Source: Rhizobium sp. WSM4643
GTDB lineage: Bacteria > Pseudomonadota > Alphaproteobacteria > Rhizobiales > Rhizobiaceae
Assembly (NCBI RefSeq): GCF_025152745.1
Contig: NZ_CP104040.1
Location: forward strand, 806,001-870,000
Length of the DNA: 64,000 bases
Reading direction: 5' to 3'
The translations under genes were made by a program, and so were the position numbers. The notes under the pieces are model-generated. The model was given only the letters and a program-made list of their open reading frames with translations. It was not told the DNA's origin and searched no databases. Below, one piece after another: positions 26,798-35,035 of this stretch (position 1 is the stretch's first letter; each line of letters opens with the position of its first letter).

Positions 26798-27153
26798 ACG
26801 ATCAAAAGGCCAAGGAGCAGAAAGGCGGCATCGAACTGGAGTTCGATCTGGATGAACCGCCGCAAAAGGTCTGGCGGGCAATCAGCATTCCGGAATTTCG
26901 GGAAAACTGGTTGCCGAAAGACGCTTTAGCCGATCCCACCCCAGCCACGATCACACCTGGCGAGGAAGTCCGTTACAGCCTGCGCGACGACGCTCCACCT
27001 TTCCTTGAAAGCACGGTGACGTTCACGATCGTCCCGAACGCGACCGGCGGCACCCGCCTGCGTATTATCCACGAGCTTACCGACACGAGGCTTGACCGGA
27101 TGGCGAAAACGGCCGCGAACAACAACGCTCCGGCCCTCATGCTCGCCGCCTGA
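26794..27153 (+). CDS. SRPBCC (AHSA1-like) protein
   Basis: A 119-residue protein with the START/Bet v1-like AHSA1 fold: IELEFDLDEPPQKVWRAI at the start, ESTVTFTIVPNATGGTRLRIIHE near the end. It is coupled by ATGA overlap to the ArsR gene, a very common arrangement. Members bind hydrophobic ligands; the role is unknown. The C-terminal helix is shorter than usual. Confidence 0.85.
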   Translation: MNDQKAKEQKGGIELEFDLDEPPQKVWRAISIPEFRENWLPKDALADPTPATITPGEEVRYSLRDDAPPFLESTVTFTIVPNATGGTRLRIIHELTDTRLDRMAKTAANNNAPALMLAA

Positions 27154-27199
27154 CGCGGCAAGCTCTCCCCTTTGATTTCTGGAAGATTGGAGTTCGCCG

Positions 27200-27811
27200 A
27201 TGCGCGAAGCGATGCAACTCGTCCCTATGGTCATAGAACAATCCAGCAGAGGGGAGCGGTCCTTTGACATTTACTCCCGCCTTCTGCGCGAACGCATCAT
27301 CTTCCTCAATGGCGAGGTCAACGATACCGTTTCCGCTCTGGTCTGCGCGCAGTTGCTGTTCCTCGAGGCCGAGAACCCAAACAAGCCGATCAATCTCTAC
27401 ATCAATTCTCCGGGCGGCGCCGTGACCAGCGGCCTTGCCATGTACGACACCATGCGCTTTATCCGCGCGCCGGTTCATACGCTTTGCATGGGGACAGCCC
27501 GTTCCATGGGATCGTTCCTGCTGATGGCAGGCGAGGCCGGCGGAAGAGCTGCTTTGCCCAATGCCAGTATCCTCATTCACCAGCCATCCGGTGGCTTCCA
27601 AGGGCAGGCTTCCGACATGCTGATTCATGCCGAAGAAATTCTGAAGACCAAGCAGCGCATGACGCGGCTCTACGCGGAGCATTGCGGACGCTCCTATGAA
27701 GACTTCGAGCGCGGGATGGATCGCGACCGCTTCATGACGGCGGAAGAAGCATTGGAATGGGGTCTTATCGACCGTATTCTAAAGGTTCGGGAAGCCGAAG
27801 TTCCCGATTGA
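27200..27811 (+). CDS. clpP: ATP-dependent Clp protease proteolytic subunit (extra ClpP)
   Basis: A 203-residue ClpP with a complete triad: Ser102 (ARSMGS), His127 (IHQPSGG) and Asp176 (DRDRF). The usual QAASMGA is replaced by TARSMGS, typical of divergent accessory ClpP copies in rhizobia. It would form a tetradecamer that degrades proteins unfolded by ClpA/X. No ATPase gene is next to it, so it must share chromosomal ATPases. ATG 27200 has TTGGAG upstream. It may act with the stress island further along. Confidence 0.92.
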   Translation: MREAMQLVPMVIEQSSRGERSFDIYSRLLRERIIFLNGEVNDTVSALVCAQLLFLEAENPNKPINLYINSPGGAVTSGLAMYDTMRFIRAPVHTLCMGTARSMGSFLLMAGEAGGRAALPNASILIHQPSGGFQGQASDMLIHAEEILKTKQRMTRLYAEHCGRSYEDFERGMDRDRFMTAEEALEWGLIDRILKVREAEVPD

Positions 27812-28187
27812 AGCGACACTTGTTTTCCCAACTTTTGCAACTTCGCAGAATAGACGGTTTTGCGATGCCGGCAAAAGAGTCCAGGCCGGGCGGAACCGTT
27901 GCTGCGGCTATCGGTTAATCCGCCGAGGTCGCGGCGCGCCAATCGGACGTGACGGAGATGGTATACGCACCGGTTTTTCCGATTTCTCGGTGCAGGCAAC
28001 GAAATGCCAGGCGAGCACCTTACCCGCCGCGATCTCATCCCAACAGGATTTGGCGAGGATCGACCGTCAGCCAGGGAAGCAAATCGATCGCTGTCTCCTG
28101 CGCGCGGAAACCGCCGCCCGCCATCAAAGGCGGAGGAACATGTGAGCGACCATGCTCCGTGTGGATCGATCAGAGGAGGAAAAGGTC
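27812..28187. other. intergenic stretch, no gene seen
   Basis: About 375 bases with only weak short frames. It should include the promoter of the next small gene. I see no repeat or clear operator. Confidence 0.4.
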
Positions 28188-28406
28188 ATGAGCAAAAATA
28201 ATTGGAAGGTCGGGCTTCGCGCCAAGCTGGAGCATCTCGTCGACGACTGCGTTGTGGCTGGGGCCAGGCAGCAGGACGTTTTCGATACGATCATCAAGGA
28301 GATCGGCAATCTGCGCGCAGCCCTTGAGCGCGATCCCGACCCTGCCGACGACGATGTTGCCGTCATAGAGGAGCCTGCGAACGATTGGCCGGCAGCCGAC
28401 AAATGA
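28188..28406 (+). CDS. small hypothetical protein
   Basis: A 72-residue protein, basic and helical at the start (MSKNNWKVGLRAKLEHLVDD) and acidic at the end. ATG 28188 has an excellent GAGGAGGAAAAGG ribosome site, so it is very probably translated. I do not recognise a family. Confidence 0.65.
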   Translation: MSKNNWKVGLRAKLEHLVDDCVVAGARQQDVFDTIIKEIGNLRAALERDPDPADDDVAVIEEPANDWPAADK

Positions 28407-28570
28407 CCTGAAGCAGATCGGGGAGGGGCACGCGAGCGCTTTGGGGTGCTTATGGAACCAACTGGCGCGGCAAAGATTTACAGTCTTGTCGCTTGGCAAT
28501 CGGTTTAACTTGGATCTGCGAGATCTGATTGCCCGCGCCGGCCGCTCATCATTCACAAGGGGGAATTGCT

Positions 28571-28828
28571 ATGGAAAGTGCAGGTATCGGCTGGATCGCC
28601 GCAATCGTCATCGGCGGCATTGCCGGCTGGCTCGCCGAATTGCTCATGAAGAGCAACATGGGCGTGCTGATGAATATCATTCTGGGTATTGTCGGCGCCA
28701 TCGTCGCCAACTTTATCCTGTCGCTCTTCGGCGTCGTCCTTGGCGGATGGCTGGGTTATCTCATCGCGGGCTTCATCGGAGCCTGTATCCTCATCGCTGT
28801 GGCGAGAATGGTCAGGCGGACGGCCTGA
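28571..28828 (+). CDS. GlsB/YeaQ/YmgE family membrane protein
   Basis: An 85-residue protein with three hydrophobic, glycine-rich spans: GWIAAIVIGGIAGWLAELLM, NIILGIVGAIVANFIL and LGGWLGYLIAGFIGAC. This is the transglycosylase-associated (PF04226) pattern. E. coli members are induced by stress, but their function is unclear. GGGGGAATTGCT precedes ATG 28571. A terminator hairpin follows. Confidence 0.92.
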   Translation: MESAGIGWIAAIVIGGIAGWLAELLMKSNMGVLMNIILGIVGAIVANFILSLFGVVLGGWLGYLIAGFIGACILIAVARMVRRTA

Positions 28829-28837
28829 TCAAACAGG

Positions 28838-28862
28838 AGGCGGCCTCGCAAACCGGCCGCCT
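28838..28862 (+). terminator. hairpin after the YeaQ-type gene
   Basis: AGGCGGCC and GGCCGCCT pair across a nine-base loop ten bases past the stop and are followed by TTCATCGCGTTTT. It is a likely Rho-independent terminator with a broken T run. Confidence 0.55.
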
Positions 28863-28906
28863 TCATCGCGTTTTCGGGTTGGCGCTCACGCTTGGTCGTC
28901 CGGCGT

Positions 28907-29165
28907 TCAGGGATTGATCCAGCGGGAGGAGGTCAGCGCGCCCAGACGGTCGTAGGCAAAGACTGCGCGTCGATTGTCGGCATGGCGCAGCTGGAACCAG
29001 TCCAGCGTTTCGGCTCGGCCGAAGAAGGCCCATCCATCGGCGTCTGCGATCCTACCCTCGCTGGCCGATTTCATGGCCCGGCGGCCCGCCTATCCACGTG
29101 GTGCGCGGCGATCGCGGCAGCAAGCTCCGGGCCTCGGCCGCGCCTTCGCTTGCCGGCCTGCTTGA
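28907..29165 (-). pseudogene. PPOX/pyridoxamine oxidase-like flavoprotein remnant
   Basis: The reverse strand encodes parts of the same protein found intact at 51394-51963. One frame matches its SERAAEAWSLLP ... GGPPGDDIG segment; after a frameshift near 29050 another matches ADADGQAFFG ... AETLDW ... RRAVFAYDHLGALTSS to the stop at 28907, with a small internal deletion. The N-terminal half is missing. The gene is dead. Confidence 0.8.
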
Positions 29166-29271
29166 CAGGGCGATCCTGCTTTGAGAGTTTTGGCTCATGG
29201 GGCAGCGATCGCCCCACGAGGCTAAGGCCGAAGAATCGCGTCCTTGAACCCGCATCAACGGAGGACGCGCC

Positions 29272-29424
29272 ATGCCGTCATTTCTTGAAATCACACCTGA
29301 CAAGCTGAATCTGATCGTCGGTACATCAGGCGCCCAGAGGCTGATCGACGTCCGCTGTCAGCAGGGACGCAAACTCGGTCAAGGCGCCTTCGCCTATCGC
29401 CTGTCGTTGGAGGTGCATCCATGA
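29272..29424 (+). pseudogene. rhodanese-like protein with internal deletion
   Basis: A 50-codon frame starting MPSFLEITPDKLNLIVG, followed by LIDVR, the start of a rhodanese domain. It then jumps to CQQGRKLGQG, the sequence at and after the active-site cysteine. About 40 residues between are missing, in frame. GGAGGACGCGCC before ATG 29272 is a good ribosome site, and the stop overlaps the next ATG (ATGA). It is probably inactive but may still couple translation of the next gene. Confidence 0.65.
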
Positions 29425-30482
29425 CGAACTCGCCCTCAAGGATTGCCATCGTCTGGCGCGGCGACCGGGATGCCCGGTGCGCGGCGACGCCGCAGAACAA
29501 CCGCTTCCACCGGATCTTCGAAGAACTCGCGGCAGTCGGCTTTGCGCCGGAGCCGGCCGTCTTCGACGAAGAGCTCGCCGACGAGGTCCTCGAACAGCTC
29601 CTTGCCGTCGACGCCGTGCTTGTCTGGGTGAACCCGCTCGATGATGGGAAGACGAGAGAGATCCTCGATCCGCTTCTGCGGCAGGTGGCGAAAGCCGGCC
29701 GATTTGTAAGTGCGCATCCGGACGTGATCCTCAAGATGGGGGTCAAGGAAGTGCTCTACGAGACCAGGCATATCGGCTGGGGCGTCGACACACGTCTCTA
29801 TCGCACCGGCGCGGACTTCCGCCAGGCGTTCGTTCCAACCTTCCTGGCCGCCGGACCGCGCGTGTTGAAGCAAAACCGCGGCAACGGCGGACAAGGTATC
29901 TGGAAGGTCGAATTCACCGGAGCCCCACGCGGCGGTGGGACCTTGATCAGTGTGCTGGAAGCGAAATCAAGCAGTGTCCCTGAAACCATCGATCTTTCAG
30001 ACTTCATTTCCCGCTGCGACACCTACTTCACCGAGGGCGGCTGCATCATCGATCAGCCGTTTCAGTCCCGTCTGCCCGAGGGCATGATCCGCTGCTACAT
30101 GTCTGGAAGCAGGGTCGTCGGCTTCGGACAACAGTTGGTCAAGGCGCTGGTGACGCCACCGTCAGGACCTGGTGGGGAACCACTTCAGCCCGGCCCACGC
30201 ATGATGCATCCAGCATCCGCAGAACCGTTCCAGACCTTGAGGACAAGGATGGAAAGCGAGTGGACGCCGGAAATGATGTCGACGCTTGGGATCGAAGCAG
30301 CGTCGTTGCCAATCATTTGGGACGCCGATTTCCTTTACGGGCCACCAGACACTGCAGGCAACGACACCTACGTCCTCTGCGAGATCAACGTCAGCTCCGT
30401 CTTCGCCATTCCTGACGAAGCCCCTGCGGAAATTGCACGGGCGATGGCGTCGCGGCTAGAGCAATCCAGCAAAAGTGCATAG
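29421..30482 (+). CDS. Cj0069-family protein (ATP-grasp-like)
   Basis: A 353-residue protein of the Cj0069 family. VLKQNRGNGGQGIWKVE near residue 150 looks like an ATP-grasp glycine-rich loop, and the late CEINVSSVFAIPD resembles the metal-binding end of that fold. The family is uncharacterised and probably ligates or phosphorylates something. It is translationally coupled to the deleted rhodanese. Its last codons (EQSSKSA) and stop lie in a palindromic repeat, so the native C-terminus may have been replaced. Confidence 0.82.
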   Translation: MTNSPSRIAIVWRGDRDARCAATPQNNRFHRIFEELAAVGFAPEPAVFDEELADEVLEQLLAVDAVLVWVNPLDDGKTREILDPLLRQVAKAGRFVSAHPDVILKMGVKEVLYETRHIGWGVDTRLYRTGADFRQAFVPTFLAAGPRVLKQNRGNGGQGIWKVEFTGAPRGGGTLISVLEAKSSSVPETIDLSDFISRCDTYFTEGGCIIDQPFQSRLPEGMIRCYMSGSRVVGFGQQLVKALVTPPSGPGGEPLQPGPRMMHPASAEPFQTLRTRMESEWTPEMMSTLGIEAASLPIIWDADFLYGPPDTAGNDTYVLCEINVSSVFAIPDEAPAEIARAMASRLEQSSKSA

Positions 30483-30504
30483 CGTTTTTTGCGTCCGGAA
30501 GTGC
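30461..30504. repeat. palindromic repeat, type B (degenerate copy)
   Basis: GCAATCCAGC ... GTCCGGAAGTGC, a decayed version of the element at 30679-30722 (shared core AAAAGTGC.nAGCG.TTTT). It overlaps the 3' end of the Cj0069-family gene. Confidence 0.65.
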
Positions 30505-30678
30505 GTGAAAACAAAGAGATAGAGTATTTTCGCGATTCGAAGAATAACGGAAATACTCTAAGCCGGTCGCGACTGTAACTCTGTCGCCGGCGCATCTTCT
30601 GATGTGCGTAGATCAATCCATGACATGCAGGGCGGAGACCGGCGGCACGCCATCCGCCGCCGGGACATGCCTGCTAAA

Positions 30679-30722
30679 GCAATTCCAGGAAAAGTGCGAA
30701 GCGGTTTTCCGTCCGGAATTGC
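30679..30722. repeat. palindromic repeat, type B
   Basis: Arms GCAATTCCAGG and CCGGAATTGC enclose the core AAAAGTGCGAAGCGGTTTTC. The same element, inverted, is at 40207-40250, and one with the same core but different arms is at 60337-60384. Nothing else is found in 30483-30774. Confidence 0.8.
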
Positions 30723-30774
30723 GGCGAGACAAGAGGTTGAGCGGTTCTGCTTTTCGATGAAAAGCTGAACGGCT

Positions 30775-31629
30775 CTAGGCCTCGATGATGTAGACAATCT
30801 CGAGAGTATCGGGATCGACGATGATGATCCGGCCATCCGCAAGGATGAAGAAGCGGTAGCCTTCATACTGCGGAACGATCTTCACGATGCGGGGCGGCAG
30901 TGGTTCGAGACGAACCTTCTTCGGGATCTTCGTTCCGACGGAGACCGTGAAATTCACTTCCTTCACCGGCGCAACATGGACCTCCTTCACCGCTGTTCGA
31001 ATTTCAGTCTGCTGTTCGACGGAAATGTTGACGTTGGTCTTGGACGTCTGATTGTTCGTCGTGGTGTTGTTGTTGACGTTGGTTTCGGAAGAGCTCTTGT
31101 TCGTCGTCGAAGAGTTCTGGTCGGTCGGCTGCTTCGTGGTGGCGGCGTTGCCGGAGCCCTCCGCAGGCTTGGCATTTTGCGTGCTGCTGTTCGTGCCTGA
31201 GGTGGCTGAGCCGCTTGTATCGGTGCTGCCGGACTTGGCGGCGGGCTTCTGTTCGGTCGTGGTGGCGCCGCCGGCGTCTTGCGATCCGGGTTTGGCTTCT
31301 GTCGAAGACTTGCCGGAGGCAGTTCCGCTCGTCGAAGAATTATCGTTCGAAGGCTGCCCGGCGCTCTTTTTCATGTCGGAGCCCTGGCCGGATTTCTGCT
31401 GCGATGACTGGTCCTTGCCTTGTGGGCAGGCTCCCGACGCGTCGGGGGTGCAGTCGGTGCCGGTGGTCTTGGAGCCGGACTGCGAACCGGCATCCGTACC
31501 GGTCTGTGAACCGGATTGGGCCTGGCCGCCGCTCTTTGTGTTCTGCTGGGCTGCGGCGGGCAATGTAGCAAGTGGCGAGACACTGAGTGACAGCGCCGCC
31601 AGGAGCATGGTGAGATGGTTGCTTTTCAT
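30775..31629 (-). CDS. exported DUF1236 protein with long low-complexity linker
   Basis: A 284-residue protein with a signal peptide (AALSLSVSPLATLPAAAQ), then about 170 residues almost entirely of Ser, Thr, Gly, Asn, Gln and Lys, then a DUF1236 domain (YRFFILADGRIIIVDPDTLEIVYII). It is probably periplasmic or surface-linked with a flexible spacer. The start at 31629 has GGAG eight bases upstream. The next gene upstream is another DUF1236 protein, perhaps an ancient duplicate. Confidence 0.85.
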   Translation of the reverse strand: MKSNHLTMLLAALSLSVSPLATLPAAAQQNTKSGGQAQSGSQTGTDAGSQSGSKTTGTDCTPDASGACPQGKDQSSQQKSGQGSDMKKSAGQPSNDNSSTSGTASGKSSTEAKPGSQDAGGATTTEQKPAAKSGSTDTSGSATSGTNSSTQNAKPAEGSGNAATTKQPTDQNSSTTNKSSSETNVNNNTTTNNQTSKTNVNISVEQQTEIRTAVKEVHVAPVKEVNFTVSVGTKIPKKVRLEPLPPRIVKIVPQYEGYRFFILADGRIIIVDPDTLEIVYIIEA

Positions 31630-31730
31630 GATCAATCTCCGAGGTTTCGGGCACGCGATTCCGTCCCGCATTCTCATGCGTTTGCATGCATGCCCTGATT
31701 ATCGTAAGGGCGGCCGAAGCCGCCCGAAGG

Positions 31731-32126
31731 TCACTGAATGACCTGGATGACCTTCCGGGAGGAAGGTTCGACGATCACACGCTCATCATTGACGATCGCG
31801 TATGCATATTTGGGGTCATCGGGAACTGGCGTGACGACCACGGTCTCCGGCAGAGGTTGTCCGACGACGACCTTCTCCTTGACCACGACGCGCTTGGTCG
31901 GGGCGGGAGCCTGCTGAACATAGGTCACCACCTTCTGCGGCGGCGGTTCGATGGCGCTGCCTGCCACGCCGCCGGCGATGCCGCCGACAGCAGCACCGAC
32001 CGGGCCACCAACGGCTGCACCCGCTGCAGCGCCGCCTGCTGCGCCCGTGACCGTCGACGACTGCGCAAAGGCTGACGTCGATGCCAACAGGATGCCGGCG
32101 GCGATTCCTACTAGTTTGGTATTCAT
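31731..32126 (-). CDS. exported DUF1236 protein
   Basis: A 131-residue protein. The signal peptide (MNTKLVGIAAGILLASTSAFA) is followed by a Gly/Ala-rich membrane-like hairpin (residues 26-58) and a DUF1236 end (YAYAIVNDERVIVEPSSRKVIQVI). AAGGAGGAAAACAG before ATG 32126 is a strong ribosome site. The function of DUF1236 is unknown; it is widespread in Rhizobiales and often stress-linked. Confidence 0.87.
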   Translation of the reverse strand: MNTKLVGIAAGILLASTSAFAQSSTVTGAAGGAAAGAAVGGPVGAAVGGIAGGVAGSAIEPPPQKVVTYVQQAPAPTKRVVVKEKVVVGQPLPETVVVTPVPDDPKYAYAIVNDERVIVEPSSRKVIQVIQ

Positions 32127-32271
32127 CTGTTTTCCTCCTTGGATGCGGTTGGTCTTGGATGCGGTTGGTTCCGCTGCGCAGCCAAACCGAAAGATGGAGG
32201 AAGTGTTCCTGACGTGGGACTTCATGCCGGGGTTTGCTCAGACCTTCGTCCTATCGGCAGGATTCGGTTGT

Positions 32272-32544
32272 CTACTGCGGGGGAAAACGGCTCAGCATCC
32301 GGTCCTGGACGTTCTCTTCGCCGACGATCATCGCAGCAAGCGAGATGGCTTTCTCGCGGTCTGCGGCGTTGCTTATATAGCCTTCGAGCAGGACGACAGG
32401 ACCGAGCATCCTGATCTCGATCGCACTGCTGTCGATATCCGGATCGGCGGAAAGCGCCGCTTCGATCGTCGCGATGGTCGACGCCGAACTGTGGCCTTGC
32501 GAGCAGCGCTCTTCGTGATTGGAGTGATCGGGGCCGAACTTCAT
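32272..32544 (-). CDS. BON-domain protein
   Basis: A 90-residue protein in which residues 25-85 form a BON domain (IEAALSADPDID, VVLLEGYISNAADREKAISLA). BON domains bind membranes or peptidoglycan-related ligands; OsmY is the model. No signal peptide is seen, so it may be cytoplasmic or the start may be further upstream. GGAGGAGAAT precedes ATG 32544. Confidence 0.85.
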   Translation of the reverse strand: MKFGPDHSNHEERCSQGHSSASTIATIEAALSADPDIDSSAIEIRMLGPVVLLEGYISNAADREKAISLAAMIVGEENVQDRMLSRFPPQ

Positions 32545-33340
32545 ATTCTCCTCCTATCCGCCCCTCCACGGACCTTCACCTTACCTCGCATGACATATGA
32601 GCAGCGTCTCCTGACGTCGCCAGCCGGACTTAAGTCCGACTTTCCTTCGGCCCGATCCGGCTTAGATTCTCCTGATCCTTGTTGAAAGGACATCAGGGAG
32701 GTTTTAGCGATGTCGCTGAGTTCCAGTCAAAACCTCCCTGATGATTTATCGATCAGTGCCAGCGGGAGAACCCGTCTTGCGAGGTAAAGGGAGGCGATCG
32801 GCCGATGGTACCTTCACGGTAAATCTCGTGTTTCGATGTCGAGCATCGGGGCCATTTGGAATGGCAACGATGGGCCAACATCAATTGAGGCGAAACTAGG
32901 AAAATTGGTGGCGGCCGGCCGGGCACGCGTCCGCAGTCACGGCTTCGCCCCGATCACTTGTCTATTCTTGTGTCAAATCACACGAATTCAGCCGACCTGC
33001 TCTACCGCCAACGCTCCTGCTATCGGCACGCGAATAGCGAGCGTTGAAAGAGATGTCTGTTTCCTTTCAAGAAATTCCAGAACGGCCACGGCTGCCCCAA
33101 GGTACAATATCGCGGCGGAACGCCGTTTGGTAGGTTGCGCGCCGTGAGCCTCCTTTCATAAACCAAGGGACCTCACGCTCGGGCGGTGCCGGTCCCACTT
33201 GACGACCGTCCGGAACTGAAATTGCTCCAGTTGTTTCGATTGAATTCAGAGTGAATACGCGACTGCGGCGCTCGTTGAATTTTGCTGCCGTGCGTTCTGA
33301 TGAATCATCGTTCGGCCGGAAATCACAACGGAGGAGTCAC
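32545..33340. other. long intergenic stretch with one strong hairpin
   Basis: Nearly 800 bases with no supported gene; the only longer frame (32836-33147) has no domain-like sequence. A 15-base perfect inverted repeat lies at 32691-32743. The promoter of the sulfatase gene must lie in the last part. Confidence 0.45.
32691..32743. repeat. 15-base perfect inverted repeat with inner hairpin
   Basis: CATCAGGGAGGTTTT (32691-32705) and AAAACCTCCCTGATG (32729-32743) pair perfectly. The 23-base loop itself begins with AGCGA-TG-TCGCT. It is not next to a stop codon on either strand. It could be a structured RNA, a mobile-element trace or a DNA cruciform site. Confidence 0.75.
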
Positions 33341-34963
33341 ATGTATCGCAAGATCATCTGCGGCCTCGGAGCATTGGCTGCTTCGGCCGTTCTCTGGGGC
33401 GCGCTCGTCGTCCCGGCGCAGGCACAAGAAGCGCAAAAGCCCAACATCGTCGTCGTCATGGGCGACGACATCGGCATGTGGAACATCGGTGCCTATCACC
33501 GCGGCTTGATGGCCGGCCGTACGCCGAACCTCGACAAGATCGCCGCCGAGGGCATGCTGTTCTCCGACTATTACGCCGAGGCGAGTTGCACGGCGGGCCG
33601 GGCGAACTTCATCACAGGCGAGCTTCCGATCCGTACCGGCATGACCACCGTCGGGCAGGCAGGTGCCAAGACCGGCCTACCGGCGGAAGCGGTGACGTTG
33701 GCGACTGCCCTCAAGGACATGGGTTATGCCACCGGCCAGTTCGGCAAGAACCATCTTGGCGATCTCAACGAGTTCCTGCCGACGGTTCACGGGTTCGACG
33801 AGTTCTTCGGATATCTCTATCACCTCGACGCGATGGAAGATCCCGCGCATCCCAACTACCCGCAGGACTTGCTGGACAAGGTCGGGCCGCGCAACATGGT
33901 CCATAGCTGGGCAACGACAACAGACGACGCGACCGTAGACGCGCGCTGGGGGAAGGTCGGCAAGCAGAGAATCGAAGACGCCGGCACGCTCTATCCGAAA
34001 CGGATGGAAACGGTGGACGACGAGATCCGCGACCAAGCCTTGAAGTTTGTGGAAAAGGCCAAGGCGGAGAACAAGCCTTTCTTCCTGTGGCTCAATCCGA
34101 CGCGCATGCACGTCATCACTCATCTCTCGCCCAAATATGAGGCGCTGCGGACTGCGGCGAATGGCTGGTCGCTCCAGGAAGCCGGCATGGCTCAACTTGA
34201 CGACGACGTCGGCTTGGTGATGCAGAAGCTCAAGGATCTAGGCGTCGACGACAACACCATCGTCCTGTTCACCACCGACAACGGCACGGAGACATTCACG
34301 TGGCCGGATGGCGGCAACACACCCTTTCGAGGGCAGAAGGGTACGATCTACGAGGGCGGCTTCCGCGTGCCGGCATTTATTCGCTGGCCAGGCCAGATTC
34401 CTGCCGGAACTGTGGAGAATGGCCTGATCTCCGGACTAGACTGGCTGCCGACTTTCGTGGCCGCTGCCGGAAATCCGAACATCACGGACGAACTGTTGAA
34501 GGGAAAGCAGATCGGCGACCGGACCTATAAGAACCATCTCGACGGCTACAACCAGCTGGATCTGCTCACTGGCAAAGGCCCGTCGAAGCGCCACGAGATC
34601 TTCTATTTTGGCGAAAGCACGCTGGGCGCAGTGCGTATCGATGACTACAAGTATCGCTTTATCGAGCAGCCGAATGGCTGGCTCGGAGCCAAGGACCATG
34701 TCGACGCGCCCTCGATCACGAACCTGCGCCTCGATCCCTTCGAACGGCTGGGCACGCCGGCAAACGGAACGCTGGACGGCGCACAGGGCTACTTCAACGA
34801 ATGGTTCATGTTCGAATTCTGGCGCTTCGTGTTTGTCCAGCAGGAAGTCGGCAAGCTGGCGGAAACGGCCATCGAATTCCCGCCGATGCAGAAAGGCGCG
34901 AGCTTCAACCTCGACGCCGTCAAGGCGCAAATCGAGGCGGCTAGAGCTGCAATGGCGAAATAA
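33341..34963 (+). CDS. arylsulfatase, periplasmic
   Basis: A 540-residue type I sulfatase. A signal peptide ends near residue 28 (VVPAQA). Asp42/Asp43 (MGDDIG) bind calcium. Cys83 in CTAGR (83-87) is the residue to be oxidised to formylglycine. TDNGTETFTW gives the second metal site and GGFRVPAFIRWPG is typical. It hydrolyses sulfate esters for sulfur supply. GGAGGAGTCAC precedes ATG 33341. The CxAxR version of the motif needs an oxygen-dependent FGE or related maturase elsewhere. Confidence 0.93.
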   Translation: MYRKIICGLGALAASAVLWGALVVPAQAQEAQKPNIVVVMGDDIGMWNIGAYHRGLMAGRTPNLDKIAAEGMLFSDYYAEASCTAGRANFITGELPIRTGMTTVGQAGAKTGLPAEAVTLATALKDMGYATGQFGKNHLGDLNEFLPTVHGFDEFFGYLYHLDAMEDPAHPNYPQDLLDKVGPRNMVHSWATTTDDATVDARWGKVGKQRIEDAGTLYPKRMETVDDEIRDQALKFVEKAKAENKPFFLWLNPTRMHVITHLSPKYEALRTAANGWSLQEAGMAQLDDDVGLVMQKLKDLGVDDNTIVLFTTDNGTETFTWPDGGNTPFRGQKGTIYEGGFRVPAFIRWPGQIPAGTVENGLISGLDWLPTFVAAAGNPNITDELLKGKQIGDRTYKNHLDGYNQLDLLTGKGPSKRHEIFYFGESTLGAVRIDDYKYRFIEQPNGWLGAKDHVDAPSITNLRLDPFERLGTPANGTLDGAQGYFNEWFMFEFWRFVFVQQEVGKLAETAIEFPPMQKGASFNLDAVKAQIEAARAAMAK

Positions 34964-34978
34964 TCGAAAGTATGCTGC

Positions 34979-35000
34979 GGGCGGCTTGCAACGGCCGCCC
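34979..35000 (+). terminator. hairpin after the arylsulfatase gene
   Basis: GGGCGGC and GCCGCCC pair across an eight-base loop 15 bases after the stop, followed by TCT. It may serve the sulfatase gene, and the convergent glycosyltransferase gene ends just after it. No T run, so moderate support. Confidence 0.45.
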
Positions 35001-35035
35001 TCTGGCCTCCACGAAACCACCGCTGGGATGCCGGC

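Noticed and set aside
31052..31741. Long forward open frame of 229 codons opposite the DUF1236 gene
   Set aside because: It mirrors the low-complexity linker of the reverse-strand gene, has no domain-like sequence, and the reverse gene has a signal peptide and good ribosome site.
32836..33147. Forward frame of 103 codons in the long gap before the sulfatase
   Set aside because: No ribosome site, no domain-like pattern and biased composition; treated as chance.
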